Source of the DNA: Marinobacter daepoensis DSM 16072
GTDB taxonomy: Bacteria > Pseudomonadota > Gammaproteobacteria > Pseudomonadales > Oleiphilaceae
Length of the DNA stretch: 64,000 nt
Direction of reading: 5' to 3'
NCBI RefSeq assembly: GCF_000421165.1
Contig: NZ_ATWI01000009.1
Span: 248,001-312,000 of the forward strand
The position numbers and the translations under genes were made by a program. A model generated the notes under the pieces. It was not told where the DNA came from and searched no databases. It saw only the letters and a program-made list of their open reading frames with translations. Below, piece by piece: positions 1 through 8,898 of the stretch. Position 1 is the first letter of the stretch; each line of letters begins with the position of its first letter.

Positions 1-1
1 C

Positions 2-2224
2 AGAGATGATGAGGCGCAATTAGCCGGCGGAATTGCGTGGTTCTGCATGGAGTATGGGGTGTCTGAATCCCTTCCTCTGTACAGCGGGGGCCTGGGAGTT
101 CTGGCCGGTGATTATCTGAAAACGGCCAGTGACCTCGGTGTGCCAGTCACAGCCATTGGCCTGTTGTATCAGCAAGGTTATTTTCGCCAGGCACTGAATG
201 CGGAAGGCGAGCAGCTGGAATTCTACCCATACAATGACCCGACGATGCTGCCGGTGACGCCTTTGCGGAACGACGCCGGAGACTGGGTGAGGGTAAATGT
301 GCCCTTTCCTGGCCGGGCGCTTCGGTTGCGGGTATGGAAAGCCCAGGTGGGCCGGTGTGAGCTTTTATTGCTGGACAGTAACGACCCCCGCAATGAGCCA
401 GGAGATCGGGGAATTACCAGTGAGCTGTATAGTGGTGGTCTCGAAAAACGGCTGCAACAGGAAATGGTTCTTGGCATCGGGGGATGGAGGCTACTGGCTC
501 AGACCGGGCGCGAACCCGGGCTTTGCCACATCAATGAGGGCCACAGTGCCCTGGCACTGATTGAGCGGGCCGCTCACTGGCAACGTCAGAACAAGACAAG
601 CTTTGAGGTGGCACGACAGGCCACCCGTGCGACCAACCTGTTCACAACCCACACCTCGGTGGCCGCCGGGTTCGATCGGTTTCCGGAGAGCCTGGCGAAA
701 CTGTATCTCACCCCATGGCTTGAGGACATCGGCAACACTCTGGACACCATTCTGAGCATCGCCAATGGCGGTGGGTCAGAACTGAACATGTCCGGGCTTG
801 CCCTGGGAATGAGTGGTCGCTTCAACGGGGTCAGTGAGATACACCGACAGGTGACCCAGTCTATTTTCCAGCCCTGGTTTGGCCGTTGGCCCGCCGCCGA
901 TGTCCCGGCTGAATACGTGACCAATGGCGTCCACACCCCAAGCTGGGACTCTCCGGAAGCGGATGAACTCTGGACCGAAGCCTGTGGCCAGGACCGCTGG
1001 CGACAGCCCATGACCGACCCATACCCTTTGCGCGACACGCCAGACCACGATCTGTGGCAAATGCGAAGAAACCAACGCCACCGGCTTGTGTATTATCTTC
1101 GCAAGCGCCTGCAGAACCAGCATTGTGAGCACGAAGACGACAGCCGCCCCGCGGCCGCCTGCGGCATGCTCCTGGACACCGAATCCCTTACACTGGGTTT
1201 TGCCCGGCGGTTCACCAGTTACAAACGACCAGACCTGTTGCTGACAGATCCCCAGCGCCTGATCAGCCTGCTGACCAGCCGGGATCGACCACTGCAAATC
1301 GTTCTGGCCGGCAAGGCGCACCCGAATGACGCCGAAGGCAAAGCCCTTATCAAACGCTGGAAACAGTTCATCCGCAGGCCAGAGATTGAGGGCCGGATCG
1401 TGTTTGTTGAAGACTACGACATGGCCGTGGCGAGTGAGCTTATTCAGGGTGTGGACGTTTGGCTTAACTGCCCACGGCACCCTTGGGAAGCCTGCGGAAC
1501 CAGTGGTATGAAGGTGCTAGTGAATGGCGGGCTGAACCTCTCCCAGTACGATGGCTGGTGGGCGGAAGCCTGGCAGCCGGAGGTAGGGTGGGCGATTCGC
1601 CCCGGAGCAACGTTTGCCGAGCTAAGCCAGACCGACAAACACGATGCAGCCGACGCTGACGAACTTTATCGATTGCTGGAGCAACAGGTGGTTCCTGAGT
1701 TCTACCAAAGGAGCGAACAAGGCCTGCCGGAAACCTGGCTCGCGAAAGTGCGTGCAAGTATGGATCAGCTCACGGCCCACTACTCCGCCAACCGGATGGT
1801 GAGGGAATATGTGAACGCGTTTTATCGACCGATGGTGGCTCAGGGAAGGGAGCGGACGCCCCGGATAGCCCGGGAGCTGGTGCTGTTTCGGGAAACCATC
1901 ACGAAGCACTGGCCAAGGCTCCGGTTTGGCCGCCTGGCATATACCCGGAGTGGCGATGAACTAAAGGTAGAACTGGATGTTTATCTCGACGGGTTGGGGC
2001 CGGAACTGGTCGCCGTTGACGTTGTCGCCGAAGCGTCCAGCCTTGGCGAACGGGTGGTACAGCCCATGACACTGCAGGGGCCTTTGGCGGAAGAAGCGCA
2101 AACGTATCACTACGAGTGCCTGGTTCCGGACCGCCCTTCAGAGCACTACACGCCCCGACTTCGGGCCCGGAACGCACGACTGAACCTGCCTCTTGAGGCC
2201 CCTCACATTCTCTGGTTCCGCTAA
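2..2224 (+). CDS. glgP: Alpha-glucan (glycogen) phosphorylase, 5'-truncated by the window
   Basis: Enzyme that releases glucose-1-phosphate from glycogen or maltodextrin using PLP; cytoplasmic, family GT35. The frame is already open at base 2, so the ATG at 47 is internal (residues before it read RDDEAQLAGGIAWFC) and the true start lies upstream. Visible landmarks are the N-terminal glucan-site segment with YSGGLGVLAGDYLK, the FTTHTSVAAGFDRF segment, and near the C-terminal third the PLP-lysine region (WEACGTSGMKVLVNGG) followed by NLSQYDGWWAEA. The shape matches the shorter DUF3417-containing bacterial/archaeal phosphorylases rather than E. coli MalP. It ends flush with the convergent trkH gene, with no intergenic base. 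Confidence 0.93.
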   Translation, partial: RDDEAQLAGGIAWFCMEYGVSESLPLYSGGLGVLAGDYLKTASDLGVPVTAIGLLYQQGYFRQALNAEGEQLEFYPYNDPTMLPVTPLRNDAGDWVRVNVPFPGRALRLRVWKAQVGRCELLLLDSNDPRNEPGDRGITSELYSGGLEKRLQQEMVLGIGGWRLLAQTGREPGLCHINEGHSALALIERAAHWQRQNKTSFEVARQATRATNLFTTHTSVAAGFDRFPESLAKLYLTPWLEDIGNTLDTILSIANGGGSELNMSGLALGMSGRFNGVSEIHRQVTQSIFQPWFGRWPAADVPAEYVTNGVHTPSWDSPEADELWTEACGQDRWRQPMTDPYPLRDTPDHDLWQMRRNQRHRLVYYLRKRLQNQHCEHEDDSRPAAACGMLLDTESLTLGFARRFTSYKRPDLLLTDPQRLISLLTSRDRPLQIVLAGKAHPNDAEGKALIKRWKQFIRRPEIEGRIVFVEDYDMAVASELIQGVDVWLNCPRHPWEACGTSGMKVLVNGGLNLSQYDGWWAEAWQPEVGWAIRPGATFAELSQTDKHDAADADELYRLLEQQVVPEFYQRSEQGLPETWLAKVRASMDQLTAHYSANRMVREYVNAFYRPMVAQGRERTPRIARELVLFRETITKHWPRLRFGRLAYTRSGDELKVELDVYLDGLGPELVAVDVVAEASSLGERVVQPMTLQGPLAEEAQTYHYECLVPDRPSEHYTPRLRARNARLNLPLEAPHILWFR

Positions 2225-3745
2225 TCAGCCTCGCCAGAAACCGGGTGAGAGCACAATCACCACGCTGAGGATTTCGAGACGCCCCATCAGCATGCCAACC
2301 GCCAGGACCCATTTCGCTGCGTCTGGCAGGGGCGAAAAGTTTCCGGCAGGCCCAATGATATCGCCCAGCCCCGGGCCCACGTTGGTCAGCGATGTCAGGG
2401 CACCGGACAGGGCTGTCACAAAGTCCAGTTGCAGCGACGCCAGCAACACGGTGATCACCAGAAGGCACAGCAGGAAAATGAAGGTATACGCAATCATGGA
2501 CGAAATAATCTCGTCGCTCACGGCGCGCCCGTTATAGTTTCGGGTAAAGACCGCCCTTGGATGAAGCAGGCGCATCAGCTGCTCACGCAGAATGATCAGA
2601 GAGAGCTGGAAGCGGAAAATCTTCATGCCCCCAGCCGTTGATCCGGAACAGCCGCCCACGAACATCAGAAAGAAAAACACCACAAATGCCAGTGGCCCCC
2701 AGGCGGAATAGTCTTCAGATGCATAGCCGGTGGTGGTTACCACCGAGGTTACGTTAAAAAGTGTGGCGGTATAGTTGTGGACCGGGTCAAACGGAACCGG
2801 GGAAACCCACCAGCGGTACAGCGTGAGCATGGCCGGCACAACAAACAGAATCGTCAGAAACAGCCGGACCTGCTGATCGCGAAACAGAACGCCCCTCTGG
2901 CCGTGCATTTCCCGAACAAACAGGAAGAATGGCAGGCTGCCAATGATCATGAAAAAGGTGGATTCCAGGAGAATAAGATCGCTGAACTTACCCATGGACA
3001 GGTCCGAGGTTGCAAACCCTCCGGTTGCGATACTCGTGAGGCCATGGTTGAACGCGTCAAACAACGACATTCCGGACAGGTAATAAGTGACCACCGCAAC
3101 AATCGAAAACACAACATAAACAAACAGAAGGCCCCGACTCAGGGTTCTCATCCGGGGCAGTGCCTTTTCAGTCCACTCTGAAGATTCCGTGGCAAACAGG
3201 CGCATACCTCCAACCCGAAGGAACGGCAGTACCGCAACGAACATACCGATAATGCCGATACCGCCAAGCCACTGGAGAATGGACCGCCACAGCAGGAGGT
3301 CTTTATCCATGGTGTCCAGCCCCGTGAACACCGTTGCACCAGTGGTTGTGATCCCGGAGGTACCCTCAAAAAACGCATCGGCCGCAGAGATGCCGTTGTC
3401 GCTCAGGTAAAAGGGGAGGGAAGAAAGCAGGGCAATGACAAACCAGCTGGAAACCGTGAGCACAAACATGTAGCGGGGTTTGAGGTCGCGGGGCTCACGG
3501 AATGTTAACAGCAGGCCCAGAATGCCAAGCACACAGACAATGACTGCGGACTCTGCAAACGCAACGGCATTGGGTGCCCCAGACGGGGTGGCAGCCAATA
3601 ACAGTACTGGTAACGTCATGAAAACACTGAGCAGTATAAACATGACGCTGACGATGAAAACGACCGGGGCTAGGTTTCTCAAGGCACGCTCAAGCCAGCT
3701 GACAAAAGACGGCGTCAGGATACCCGCGGGGTGGTCGAACCGCAA
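2225..3745 (-). CDS. trkH: TrkH-type potassium uptake transmembrane subunit
   Basis: K+-translocating subunit of the Trk/Ktr uptake system in the inner membrane, working with a cytoplasmic TrkA/KtrA NAD-binding subunit that is not in this window. The 506 residues carry four pore-loop repeats, each with the degenerate filter glycine (TSGITTTGATVF, GLTSIATGGFAT, VTSVVTTTGYAS, LTSLTNVGPGLG) separated by hydrophobic helix pairs. The start used is TTG; no ATG in frame is better placed and no strong Shine-Dalgarno is seen, so the true start may be a little downstream. It is transcribed divergently from the beta-barrel gene at 3894 and converges on glgP. K+ uptake fits the nearby Na+/H+ antiporter as part of salt adaptation. 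Confidence 0.93.
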   Translation of the reverse strand: MRFDHPAGILTPSFVSWLERALRNLAPVVFIVSVMFILLSVFMTLPVLLLAATPSGAPNAVAFAESAVIVCVLGILGLLLTFREPRDLKPRYMFVLTVSSWFVIALLSSLPFYLSDNGISAADAFFEGTSGITTTGATVFTGLDTMDKDLLLWRSILQWLGGIGIIGMFVAVLPFLRVGGMRLFATESSEWTEKALPRMRTLSRGLLFVYVVFSIVAVVTYYLSGMSLFDAFNHGLTSIATGGFATSDLSMGKFSDLILLESTFFMIIGSLPFFLFVREMHGQRGVLFRDQQVRLFLTILFVVPAMLTLYRWWVSPVPFDPVHNYTATLFNVTSVVTTTGYASEDYSAWGPLAFVVFFFLMFVGGCSGSTAGGMKIFRFQLSLIILREQLMRLLHPRAVFTRNYNGRAVSDEIISSMIAYTFIFLLCLLVITVLLASLQLDFVTALSGALTSLTNVGPGLGDIIGPAGNFSPLPDAAKWVLAVGMLMGRLEILSVVIVLSPGFWRG

Positions 3746-3853
3746 GGAAACAGGCCCGCAAGGGCTGCATTAACCAGAAATTAAATCCACGTAAAAAATG
3801 GGTAAATACGGAACGCCCCTATAGCAAGATCCGTCTGGCTGATGCACGTTTAC

Positions 3854-3875
3854 AGCAGGGTCGCTGAGACCTGCT
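3854..3875 (+). promoter_or_regulatory. Hairpin in the leader of the beta-barrel gene
   Basis: AGCAGGGTC and GACCTGCT form a stem with one bulged G and a five-base loop. It ends about 18 bases before the start codon, just upstream of the AAGGAG ribosome-binding site. It may affect mRNA stability or translation; no function is shown. Confidence 0.3.
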
Positions 3876-3893
3876 TGAATAAGGAGAAACGAC

Positions 3894-4433
3894 ATGAAGA
3901 CGACGAAGAAAGTTTTGCTTGCAGCAGTTGCCACTGCGGGAATGACCGGCGCAGGCTTTGCTTCCGCCCAGGATATGTATAAGTCCGGCATTGGCGGGCT
4001 CTATGCTGGCGTAAATTACACCTTCATGGAGGCAGACTTTGACGGTCTCGCCGAGGCCGATACCGGTACGTTGTCCGGTAAGGTCGGCGTAATGGCGACG
4101 GACTTTCTGGGCCTGGAAGCCCGGGCTGGCTTTGGCGTAAACGATGATAAGGTGCACGGCATTGATGTCGAGATCGACAACTTTTTCGGCGGCTATGCCA
4201 CCCTTAACATGGTGAACGAAAGCCCGGTAACGCCCTACGCGGTGGTAGGGTTTACCCGGATTGAGGCTTCTGCCGGTTCCGTTGAGGACGACGACTCCGA
4301 TTTCTCGTACGGGGCTGGCCTGAATGTCAGGATTGCTCAGAACCTGTCTGGCAACCTTGAGTACATGCGCTACTACGACGATAACGATGTAACGGTAGAC
4401 GGCATTGGTCTGGGCGTTCAGGTTAACTTCTGA
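3894..4433 (+). CDS. Small outer-membrane beta-barrel protein (porin-like family)
   Basis: Predicted outer-membrane protein of 179 residues. A Sec signal peptide (MKTTKKVLLAAVATAGMTGAG, cut near FASA-QD) is followed by alternating amphipathic strands (GGLYAGVNYTFME, TLSGKVGVMATDFLGLEARAGF, TPYAVVGFTRIE) and a C-terminal strand ending GVQVNF with the terminal aromatic residue used for BAM recognition. Size and strand pattern suggest an eight-stranded barrel of the OmpA/OmpW-like type. The acidic loops (EDDDSDF, YYDDNDVT) suit a marine surface protein. A clear AAGGAG site sits seven bases before the ATG. It is monocistronic, divergent from trkH and convergent with nhaD. The exact role (porin, adhesin, receptor) cannot be told. 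Confidence 0.85.
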   Translation: MKTTKKVLLAAVATAGMTGAGFASAQDMYKSGIGGLYAGVNYTFMEADFDGLAEADTGTLSGKVGVMATDFLGLEARAGFGVNDDKVHGIDVEIDNFFGGYATLNMVNESPVTPYAVVGFTRIEASAGSVEDDDSDFSYGAGLNVRIAQNLSGNLEYMRYYDDNDVTVDGIGLGVQVNF

Positions 4434-4447
4434 TCACTTGAGCTCCT

Positions 4448-4483
4448 GATTGCCTGCAGGAGCGCTGAGCCCCGCAGGCAATC
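4448..4483. terminator. Hairpin between convergent genes, possible bidirectional terminator
   Basis: GATTGCCTGC (4448-4457) and GCAGGCAATC (4474-4483) are a perfect 10-bp inverted repeat in the gap between the convergent beta-barrel gene and nhaD. There is no strong T-run on either side, so it could be Rho-dependent or an mRNA 3'-end stabiliser. Confidence 0.5.
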
Positions 4484-4488
4484 CCGGC

Positions 4489-5742
4489 TCAGCCATTCAT
4501 CGCCGCGCCCAGAAGGATCACGCCCACATACCCGGCGGTATAGGCTGCAAGCAAGTGCAGGGCGTATTTCAGATATGCCCCAAACGTCAGCCCTTCTATC
4601 TTACTCATCGCAACAATCCCTGCCGCAGACCCGATGACCAGCAGTGATCCGCCCACGCCAACAGCGTAAGTAAGGCCCATCCACTCACCCGGGCTCATAT
4701 TGATTCCAGATTTCAGCAGAGCAGCCGTCAAGGGCACGTTATCGATAACCGCCGAAAAAATACCCATCAGGTAATTGGCGTATACCGGTGGCAGCACGTC
4801 ATAAATGGCAACCAGGGAATCCAGCGCATGAATCTCTTTAAGCATGCCCACCAGAAGCAGGATGCCGAGAAAGAAAAGCAGCGTCTCAAATTCAATAACC
4901 CGAATGTATTCCAGAATCGGGTCCAGATCGGAGTCATCACTCATGAATCGCGAGACCAGAAACATAATCGACAAACCAAACAGGAAGGTGAGCACCGGCG
5001 GAATGCTGAACAATGCGTTGCCGCTGATGGTAGCGATGATGGTCACCAGGAAAAGACCGGCTATCACCGCATCGACAGCACGGACTTCGTTGGAGCTGGC
5101 TCGTAGCGTGACCGTGCCGGACAACCCCCCGGAAAGCAGCACAGCCAGCAAAAAGACGGTGATCGACGCGGGTATCGCCAGGGTGAGCAGGGTGAGAATT
5201 TCAACTTTTCCAGCCAGGAAGATCATCAGGGTTGTCACGTCGCCGGTAATCAGCGACACGCCCCCAGAGTTAACCGCAAAAACAACTAAAACAATGAATT
5301 GCAGGCGCTTCTTCAAGTCAAGATTTAAAGAAAGAATCAGAGAGCAGGACACCAGAGTGGCGGTAATATTGTCCGCAAGCGATGAAAACACAAAACAGAA
5401 CAGGCCAGTCAGAAACAGCAGTTTCCGCTCGGTCACCTGGCGGGGCATGATCAGATAGATCATGTTTTCAATCATGCCTTTCTTATTGAGATAGGCGACA
5501 AAGGTCATCGCCGCCACGAGAAACAGCCAGAGCCCCGCAATTTCCGCGATGCTCTCGGACAGCCCGGCTGAGACAGTGGCCGTTTCGTCCGCTCCGGAAC
5601 TGAACAAAAACAACAGGACCCAACTCAGCGTACCGAAAAACAAGGTGGTCTTCGCCTTGTTCACGTGTATCACTTCTTCGAAGATCACGCCCAGAAGGGC
5701 CAGCACTGCAACAGCAATCAGAACAGCCTCAAGAATTGGCAT
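4489..5742 (-). CDS. nhaD: NhaD-type Na+/H+ antiporter
   Basis: Inner-membrane antiporter of the ion transporter (IT) superfamily that exports Na+ in exchange for H+, known mainly from marine and halophilic bacteria. The 417-residue protein is nearly all membrane helices. Conserved polar stretches within helices are visible: SLADNITATL, VNSGGVSLITGDVT and AVIDNVPLTAALLKSG, the last two holding the acidic and polar residues associated with ion binding in the family. The start chosen is ATG at 5742, because AAGGA lies seven bases upstream and the protein then begins MPILEAVLIAVAVLALLG; the open frame extends 22 codons further upstream but those residues are charged and unlike the family. It is divergent from the Met/Gln-rich gene at 5913. 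Confidence 0.92.
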   Translation of the reverse strand: MPILEAVLIAVAVLALLGVIFEEVIHVNKAKTTLFFGTLSWVLLFLFSSGADETATVSAGLSESIAEIAGLWLFLVAAMTFVAYLNKKGMIENMIYLIMPRQVTERKLLFLTGLFCFVFSSLADNITATLVSCSLILSLNLDLKKRLQFIVLVVFAVNSGGVSLITGDVTTLMIFLAGKVEILTLLTLAIPASITVFLLAVLLSGGLSGTVTLRASSNEVRAVDAVIAGLFLVTIIATISGNALFSIPPVLTFLFGLSIMFLVSRFMSDDSDLDPILEYIRVIEFETLLFFLGILLLVGMLKEIHALDSLVAIYDVLPPVYANYLMGIFSAVIDNVPLTAALLKSGINMSPGEWMGLTYAVGVGGSLLVIGSAAGIVAMSKIEGLTFGAYLKYALHLLAAYTAGYVGVILLGAAMNG

Positions 5743-5912
5743 TTGTGCATCCTTGAACCGCGGGGAAGGTAGGCGGTGGATTCTAAACCTATCCGCCCAC
5801 AGCGCCAAATTCGTGGATTATCGCAGCTTGCCTATACTGAAATCTGCCGTGGATCAAAACAGCGCCGCGACTTTCTGCTATTGATAGGTTGTTAGAAAGA
5901 GGAGGAATTGCG

Positions 5913-6410
5913 ATGAAACACTGGTTGAGCATGCTGGCCTGCGCCAGCCTGATTGCCGCGCCCACCCTGAGCTATGCCCAGGGCAGCCAGGGGCAAGGGA
6001 TGAATCCGGAGCGGGTTCAGCAGATGCAACAGAACATGGAGCAGATGCAGCAAGCCATGCAACAAATGCAGGTGGCGTCAAACCGGGAAGACAGGCAGCG
6101 CTTCCGGCAAGAACACATGGAACGGATGCAGGAGCATCTTCAAATAATGCGGGAATCCGGGATGGGGCCGGGCATGATGGGCCAGGGAATGGGAATGAAC
6201 GGCCAGAGCCCCGGCATGGGTAACCGGAATTCAGGCATGGGTGGCCAGGGCCAGATGAAAAATCGCTCCCCGGGCAACAGCGGCAAAAGCCAGCAAGGTG
6301 GCGTCGGCATGAATCAGGACCAACGGTTGCAGCAAATGGAGCAGCGAATGGACCATATGCAATTAATGATGGAGCAGATGATCCAGAATCAGCGAATGGG
6401 CAACCCGTAA
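5913..6410 (+). CDS. Met/Gln-rich exported protein of unknown function
   Basis: I do not recognise a family. The 165-residue product has a Sec signal peptide (MKHWLSMLACASLIAAPTLS, cut near SYA-QG). The mature part is low-complexity: two Gln/Met heptad-like runs (QQMQQNMEQMQQAMQQMQ near the N-terminus and LQQMEQRMDHMQLMMEQM near the C-terminus) flank a Gly/Met-rich linker (GPGMMGQGMGMNGQ). The runs are predicted amphipathic or coiled-coil helices. Dense methionines in a periplasmic protein could bind Cu(I) or act as an oxidant sink, but that is inference. The start is ATG 5913, preceded by GAGGAGG; an earlier frame start at 5889 has no such signal. Divergent from nhaD. Confidence 0.75.
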   Translation: MKHWLSMLACASLIAAPTLSYAQGSQGQGMNPERVQQMQQNMEQMQQAMQQMQVASNREDRQRFRQEHMERMQEHLQIMRESGMGPGMMGQGMGMNGQSPGMGNRNSGMGGQGQMKNRSPGNSGKSQQGGVGMNQDQRLQQMEQRMDHMQLMMEQMIQNQRMGNP

Positions 6411-6421
6411 ACGTTCGCCAT

Positions 6422-7642
6422 TCAGAGGGAGCCCGCATCCGAAACCGGAGCAGAACGCTTGCGGGCACCCATCCAGAGGACGGATAACGCCACCACAGCG
6501 ATCGGTGCCAGCATCAGGACATTCAGGGTTTCCCAGCCAAGCTGGTGAAGCAAAGTGCCGGACATGAGCGAACCAATGGTAACCAGCACGAAGATAATCA
6601 GATCGTTCACGCCCTGTACCTTGCCCCGCTCAGCTTCCGTGTGCAACGAAGAGAGCAGGGTGCTTCCCCCGATGAACAGAAAGTTCCAGCCTACCCCCAG
6701 GCACACCAACGCCACCCAAAAATGGGCCAGGCTGGCGCCCTGCATGGCGGTTACTACGGCCACGATGAGAATCGTGCAGCCAGCCATGAGCACCCGGCTC
6801 AAACCGACACGTGAAATCAGTGCTCCGGTAAAGAACGATGGCACATACATTCCCAGAACGTGCCACTGCATAATAAACGCCACCTGATCCATGCTAAAAG
6901 CCTGAGCCCGCATGGCTAGCGGCGTTGCCGTCATCACCAGAACCATAATGGCATACCCCAGGGCGCCGGAAGCCAAAGCCACCACAAAGGCGGGATTGCG
7001 GCCGATGGCACGCAAAGGACGGGCTACCTCGCCTTGATGGGCCTCGCCAACATAAGGCACCTTTAGCTGAGTCAACAACACAAAAACGAGCAACGCCAAC
7101 ACAGCGATTGACAGATAAGGCGCGCCATTGGGGACAGAGGAGACCACATCTCCCAGAGCACTGGCATTCCACGGCCCGAGAAACGCGGCAACCACGCCTC
7201 CGGCCAGCACAAACGAAATGGCCCGACTGCGGAATGAAGGGCTGGCGACATCCAGAGCCGCAAACCGGTAATACATCGCGAACCCCTGATACACCCCCAG
7301 CAGCATGCTGCCAAAACAGAACAGCGCAAACGATTCGGCGACAATACCCCCAAAACTCACCAGGCCACCACCAACACCCAACAGAGCGCCCACCATAAAG
7401 CCCCGGCGCCGACCGACGTTTTTCATAAACAACGACGCCGGCAACGTGGAGAACACCGTGCCCAGCATCATGATCGCGATAGGCAAAGTCGCCAGCCCCG
7501 GGTCCGGGCTGAGCTGCTGGCCGACCACACCACTCAACGTCATCACGGTGATTGCTGCGACCATGAACGCCACCTGACTGATCACCAGAATGGCCACATT
7601 CTGTTTTTCGAGGCGGTAAGGGTTGGTGGTAACGGGATTCAT
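6422..7642 (-). CDS. Major facilitator superfamily transporter
   Basis: Twelve-helix secondary transporter of 406 residues. The MFS motif A region is seen after helix 2 (FMKNVGRRRGFMVGALLGVGGG), with a second-half counterpart (GALISRVGLSRVLMAG). Overall it resembles the drug/sugar-permease type MFS proteins often annotated as putative MFS permeases; the substrate cannot be inferred. The terminal residues are basic (ARKRSAPV). ATG at 7642 follows an AAGG-containing leader. It converges on the Met/Gln-rich gene with an 11-base gap. It is the last core-like gene before the AT-richer accessory island. Confidence 0.85.
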   Translation of the reverse strand: MNPVTTNPYRLEKQNVAILVISQVAFMVAAITVMTLSGVVGQQLSPDPGLATLPIAIMMLGTVFSTLPASLFMKNVGRRRGFMVGALLGVGGGLVSFGGIVAESFALFCFGSMLLGVYQGFAMYYRFAALDVASPSFRSRAISFVLAGGVVAAFLGPWNASALGDVVSSVPNGAPYLSIAVLALLVFVLLTQLKVPYVGEAHQGEVARPLRAIGRNPAFVVALASGALGYAIMVLVMTATPLAMRAQAFSMDQVAFIMQWHVLGMYVPSFFTGALISRVGLSRVLMAGCTILIVAVVTAMQGASLAHFWVALVCLGVGWNFLFIGGSTLLSSLHTEAERGKVQGVNDLIIFVLVTIGSLMSGTLLHQLGWETLNVLMLAPIAVVALSVLWMGARKRSAPVSDAGSL

Positions 7643-7968
7643 GGAGGCGTGCCTTGAGTGGTGCGATTCTGGTTCGGGTTAAACGATTTATTCTAACCTT
7701 ATTCCAGTAAATGGGGTAGTGGGGGTGTTTTGTAGCTCTGTTAAGGATGAAGAAGAAAGAAGCCGTAAACTTGAAAACTACCCCTTACTTATTACTTAGG
7801 CCCTTTTATTTTGATATAAATCGAAAAATCTACAATCTCATTAGTCATGCTTGGTCGTGAGCAAACAAAATTCAGGAGACGAATACCGGAAGAAGGGGGC
7901 TCCCGTTGTAATTTTGACTGAGGATCACTGGTTAAGCTCTGGAGGGATAACTTGATGAGTACTGTTCT
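7643..7968. other. Intergenic region at the left edge of the accessory island
   Basis: About 325 bases without a substantial gene. Base composition turns AT-rich from about 7680. It contains an 8-bp inverted repeat, GGGGTAGT (7713-7720) and ACTACCCC (7777-7784), that could close a 56-base structured loop, and a GGAGGG ribosome-binding site (7941-7946) in front of the five-codon reading frame listed next. No attachment-site core could be proved. Confidence 0.5.
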
Positions 7969-7972
7969 GTGA
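7955..7972 (+). other. Five-codon reading frame overlapping the K+ channel start
   Basis: ATG at 7955 has a good GGAGGG site eight bases upstream and reads Met-Ser-Thr-Val-Leu-stop. Its TGA (7970-7972) overlaps the GTG (7969-7971) that opens the channel gene in another frame. This is either a leader minicistron coupling translation to the channel, or the remnant of a one- or two-base frameshift in the channel's real N-terminus. Confidence 0.45.
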
Positions 7973-8724
7973 TTGCCGGTAAGCCATCGCTCTTGGATCG
8001 GCCCTTTTTTGCTTGGTCAATTGCAGGGCTAATCCTCTTTTCCGTCATTACATTTTCTATTGGCACCCTTCCGAATCTTTCAGAAACCAGCAAGGAATTT
8101 CTCTACTATTCTGAATTAGCTGTTGTGGGAATTTTTTCGGTTGAGTACCTTTACCGTGTATACATGGCCCCACAAAAACTGCGCTTTATCTTTAGTTTCT
8201 ATGGATTAATTGACCTACTTGCCATTCTGCCTTTTTACCTTGGTTTTCTGGTGGATTTGCGAACTCTAAGGCTGGTCCGTCTGCTGCGTTTGCTTCGAGT
8301 TTTAAAGCTCGCCCGTTACAACATGGCTATTTTCCGGTTTATGCGAGCAATATATCTGGCCAAGGAGGAGCTGGTTATTTTTACCATCGCCAGCCTTGTA
8401 TTGCTTTTTCTTGCAGCCGTAGGAATCTACCATTTTGAACACAACGCTCAGCCAGAAGTGTTCCGCTCGATATTTGATGCGCTTTGGTGGGCAGTTGCCA
8501 CACTCACAACGGTTGGCTATGGAGATATTTATCCCATAACAAACGGGGGGAGGTTGTTTACGTTTGGAATCTTAATGATTGGACTGGGAATGATTGCGGT
8601 TCCGACTGGAATTATTGCCTCATCTCTATCGGATGTTCGCCGCCAACTGGAAAGAGCGCGCCAGCATGAGCAGGGTGATTCTCACAGAGAACAAAAATCG
8701 GATTACAAAGATATGCGAGATTAA
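7969..8724 (+). CDS. Voltage-gated-type potassium channel (six-helix, tetrameric class)
   Basis: Inner-membrane ion channel of 251 residues. Helices S1-S3 occupy about residues 10-95. An S4-like helix at about 98-115 carries arginines every third residue (RTLRLVRLLRLLRVLKLAR). The pore loop carries the K+ selectivity filter TTVGYGD at about 181-186, before S6 (FGILMIGLGMIAVPTGI). The C-tail is short, charged and coiled (VRRQLERARQHEQ), without a TrkA-N/RCK domain. The only in-frame start is GTG 7969; the best ribosome-binding site upstream instead serves an overlapping five-codon frame. It lies at the left end of the island and is AT-richer than core genes. Channels of this kind are also seen in defence islands, but a defence role here is only speculation. 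Confidence 0.9.
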   Translation: MIAGKPSLLDRPFFAWSIAGLILFSVITFSIGTLPNLSETSKEFLYYSELAVVGIFSVEYLYRVYMAPQKLRFIFSFYGLIDLLAILPFYLGFLVDLRTLRLVRLLRLLRVLKLARYNMAIFRFMRAIYLAKEELVIFTIASLVLLFLAAVGIYHFEHNAQPEVFRSIFDALWWAVATLTTVGYGDIYPITNGGRLFTFGILMIGLGMIAVPTGIIASSLSDVRRQLERARQHEQGDSHREQKSDYKDMRD

Positions 8725-8898
8725 CTTGGGCGAGAGGACGTAAAACCCTCAGCTTAAGAGTATTGATGGAAGCCATTGGCCCTAAATAAAATGAGGCCCA
8801 ATGCGAGTCGCAAGCAACGCATGGAGTATAGAGCATTTTATTGACGAATCTGAAGCTGCTTACTAACTTTGATACTGTTAATGAGCTGGAGTAAAAAC

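Noticed and set aside
776..1480. Minus-strand open frame of 234 codons inside glgP
   Set aside because: It is antisense to a conserved enzyme with clear motifs, and is typical of spurious frames in GC-rich genes.
4489..5808. Longer NhaD start at 5808
   Set aside because: The extra 22 residues are charged and not membrane-like, while ATG 5742 has a well-placed AAGGA.
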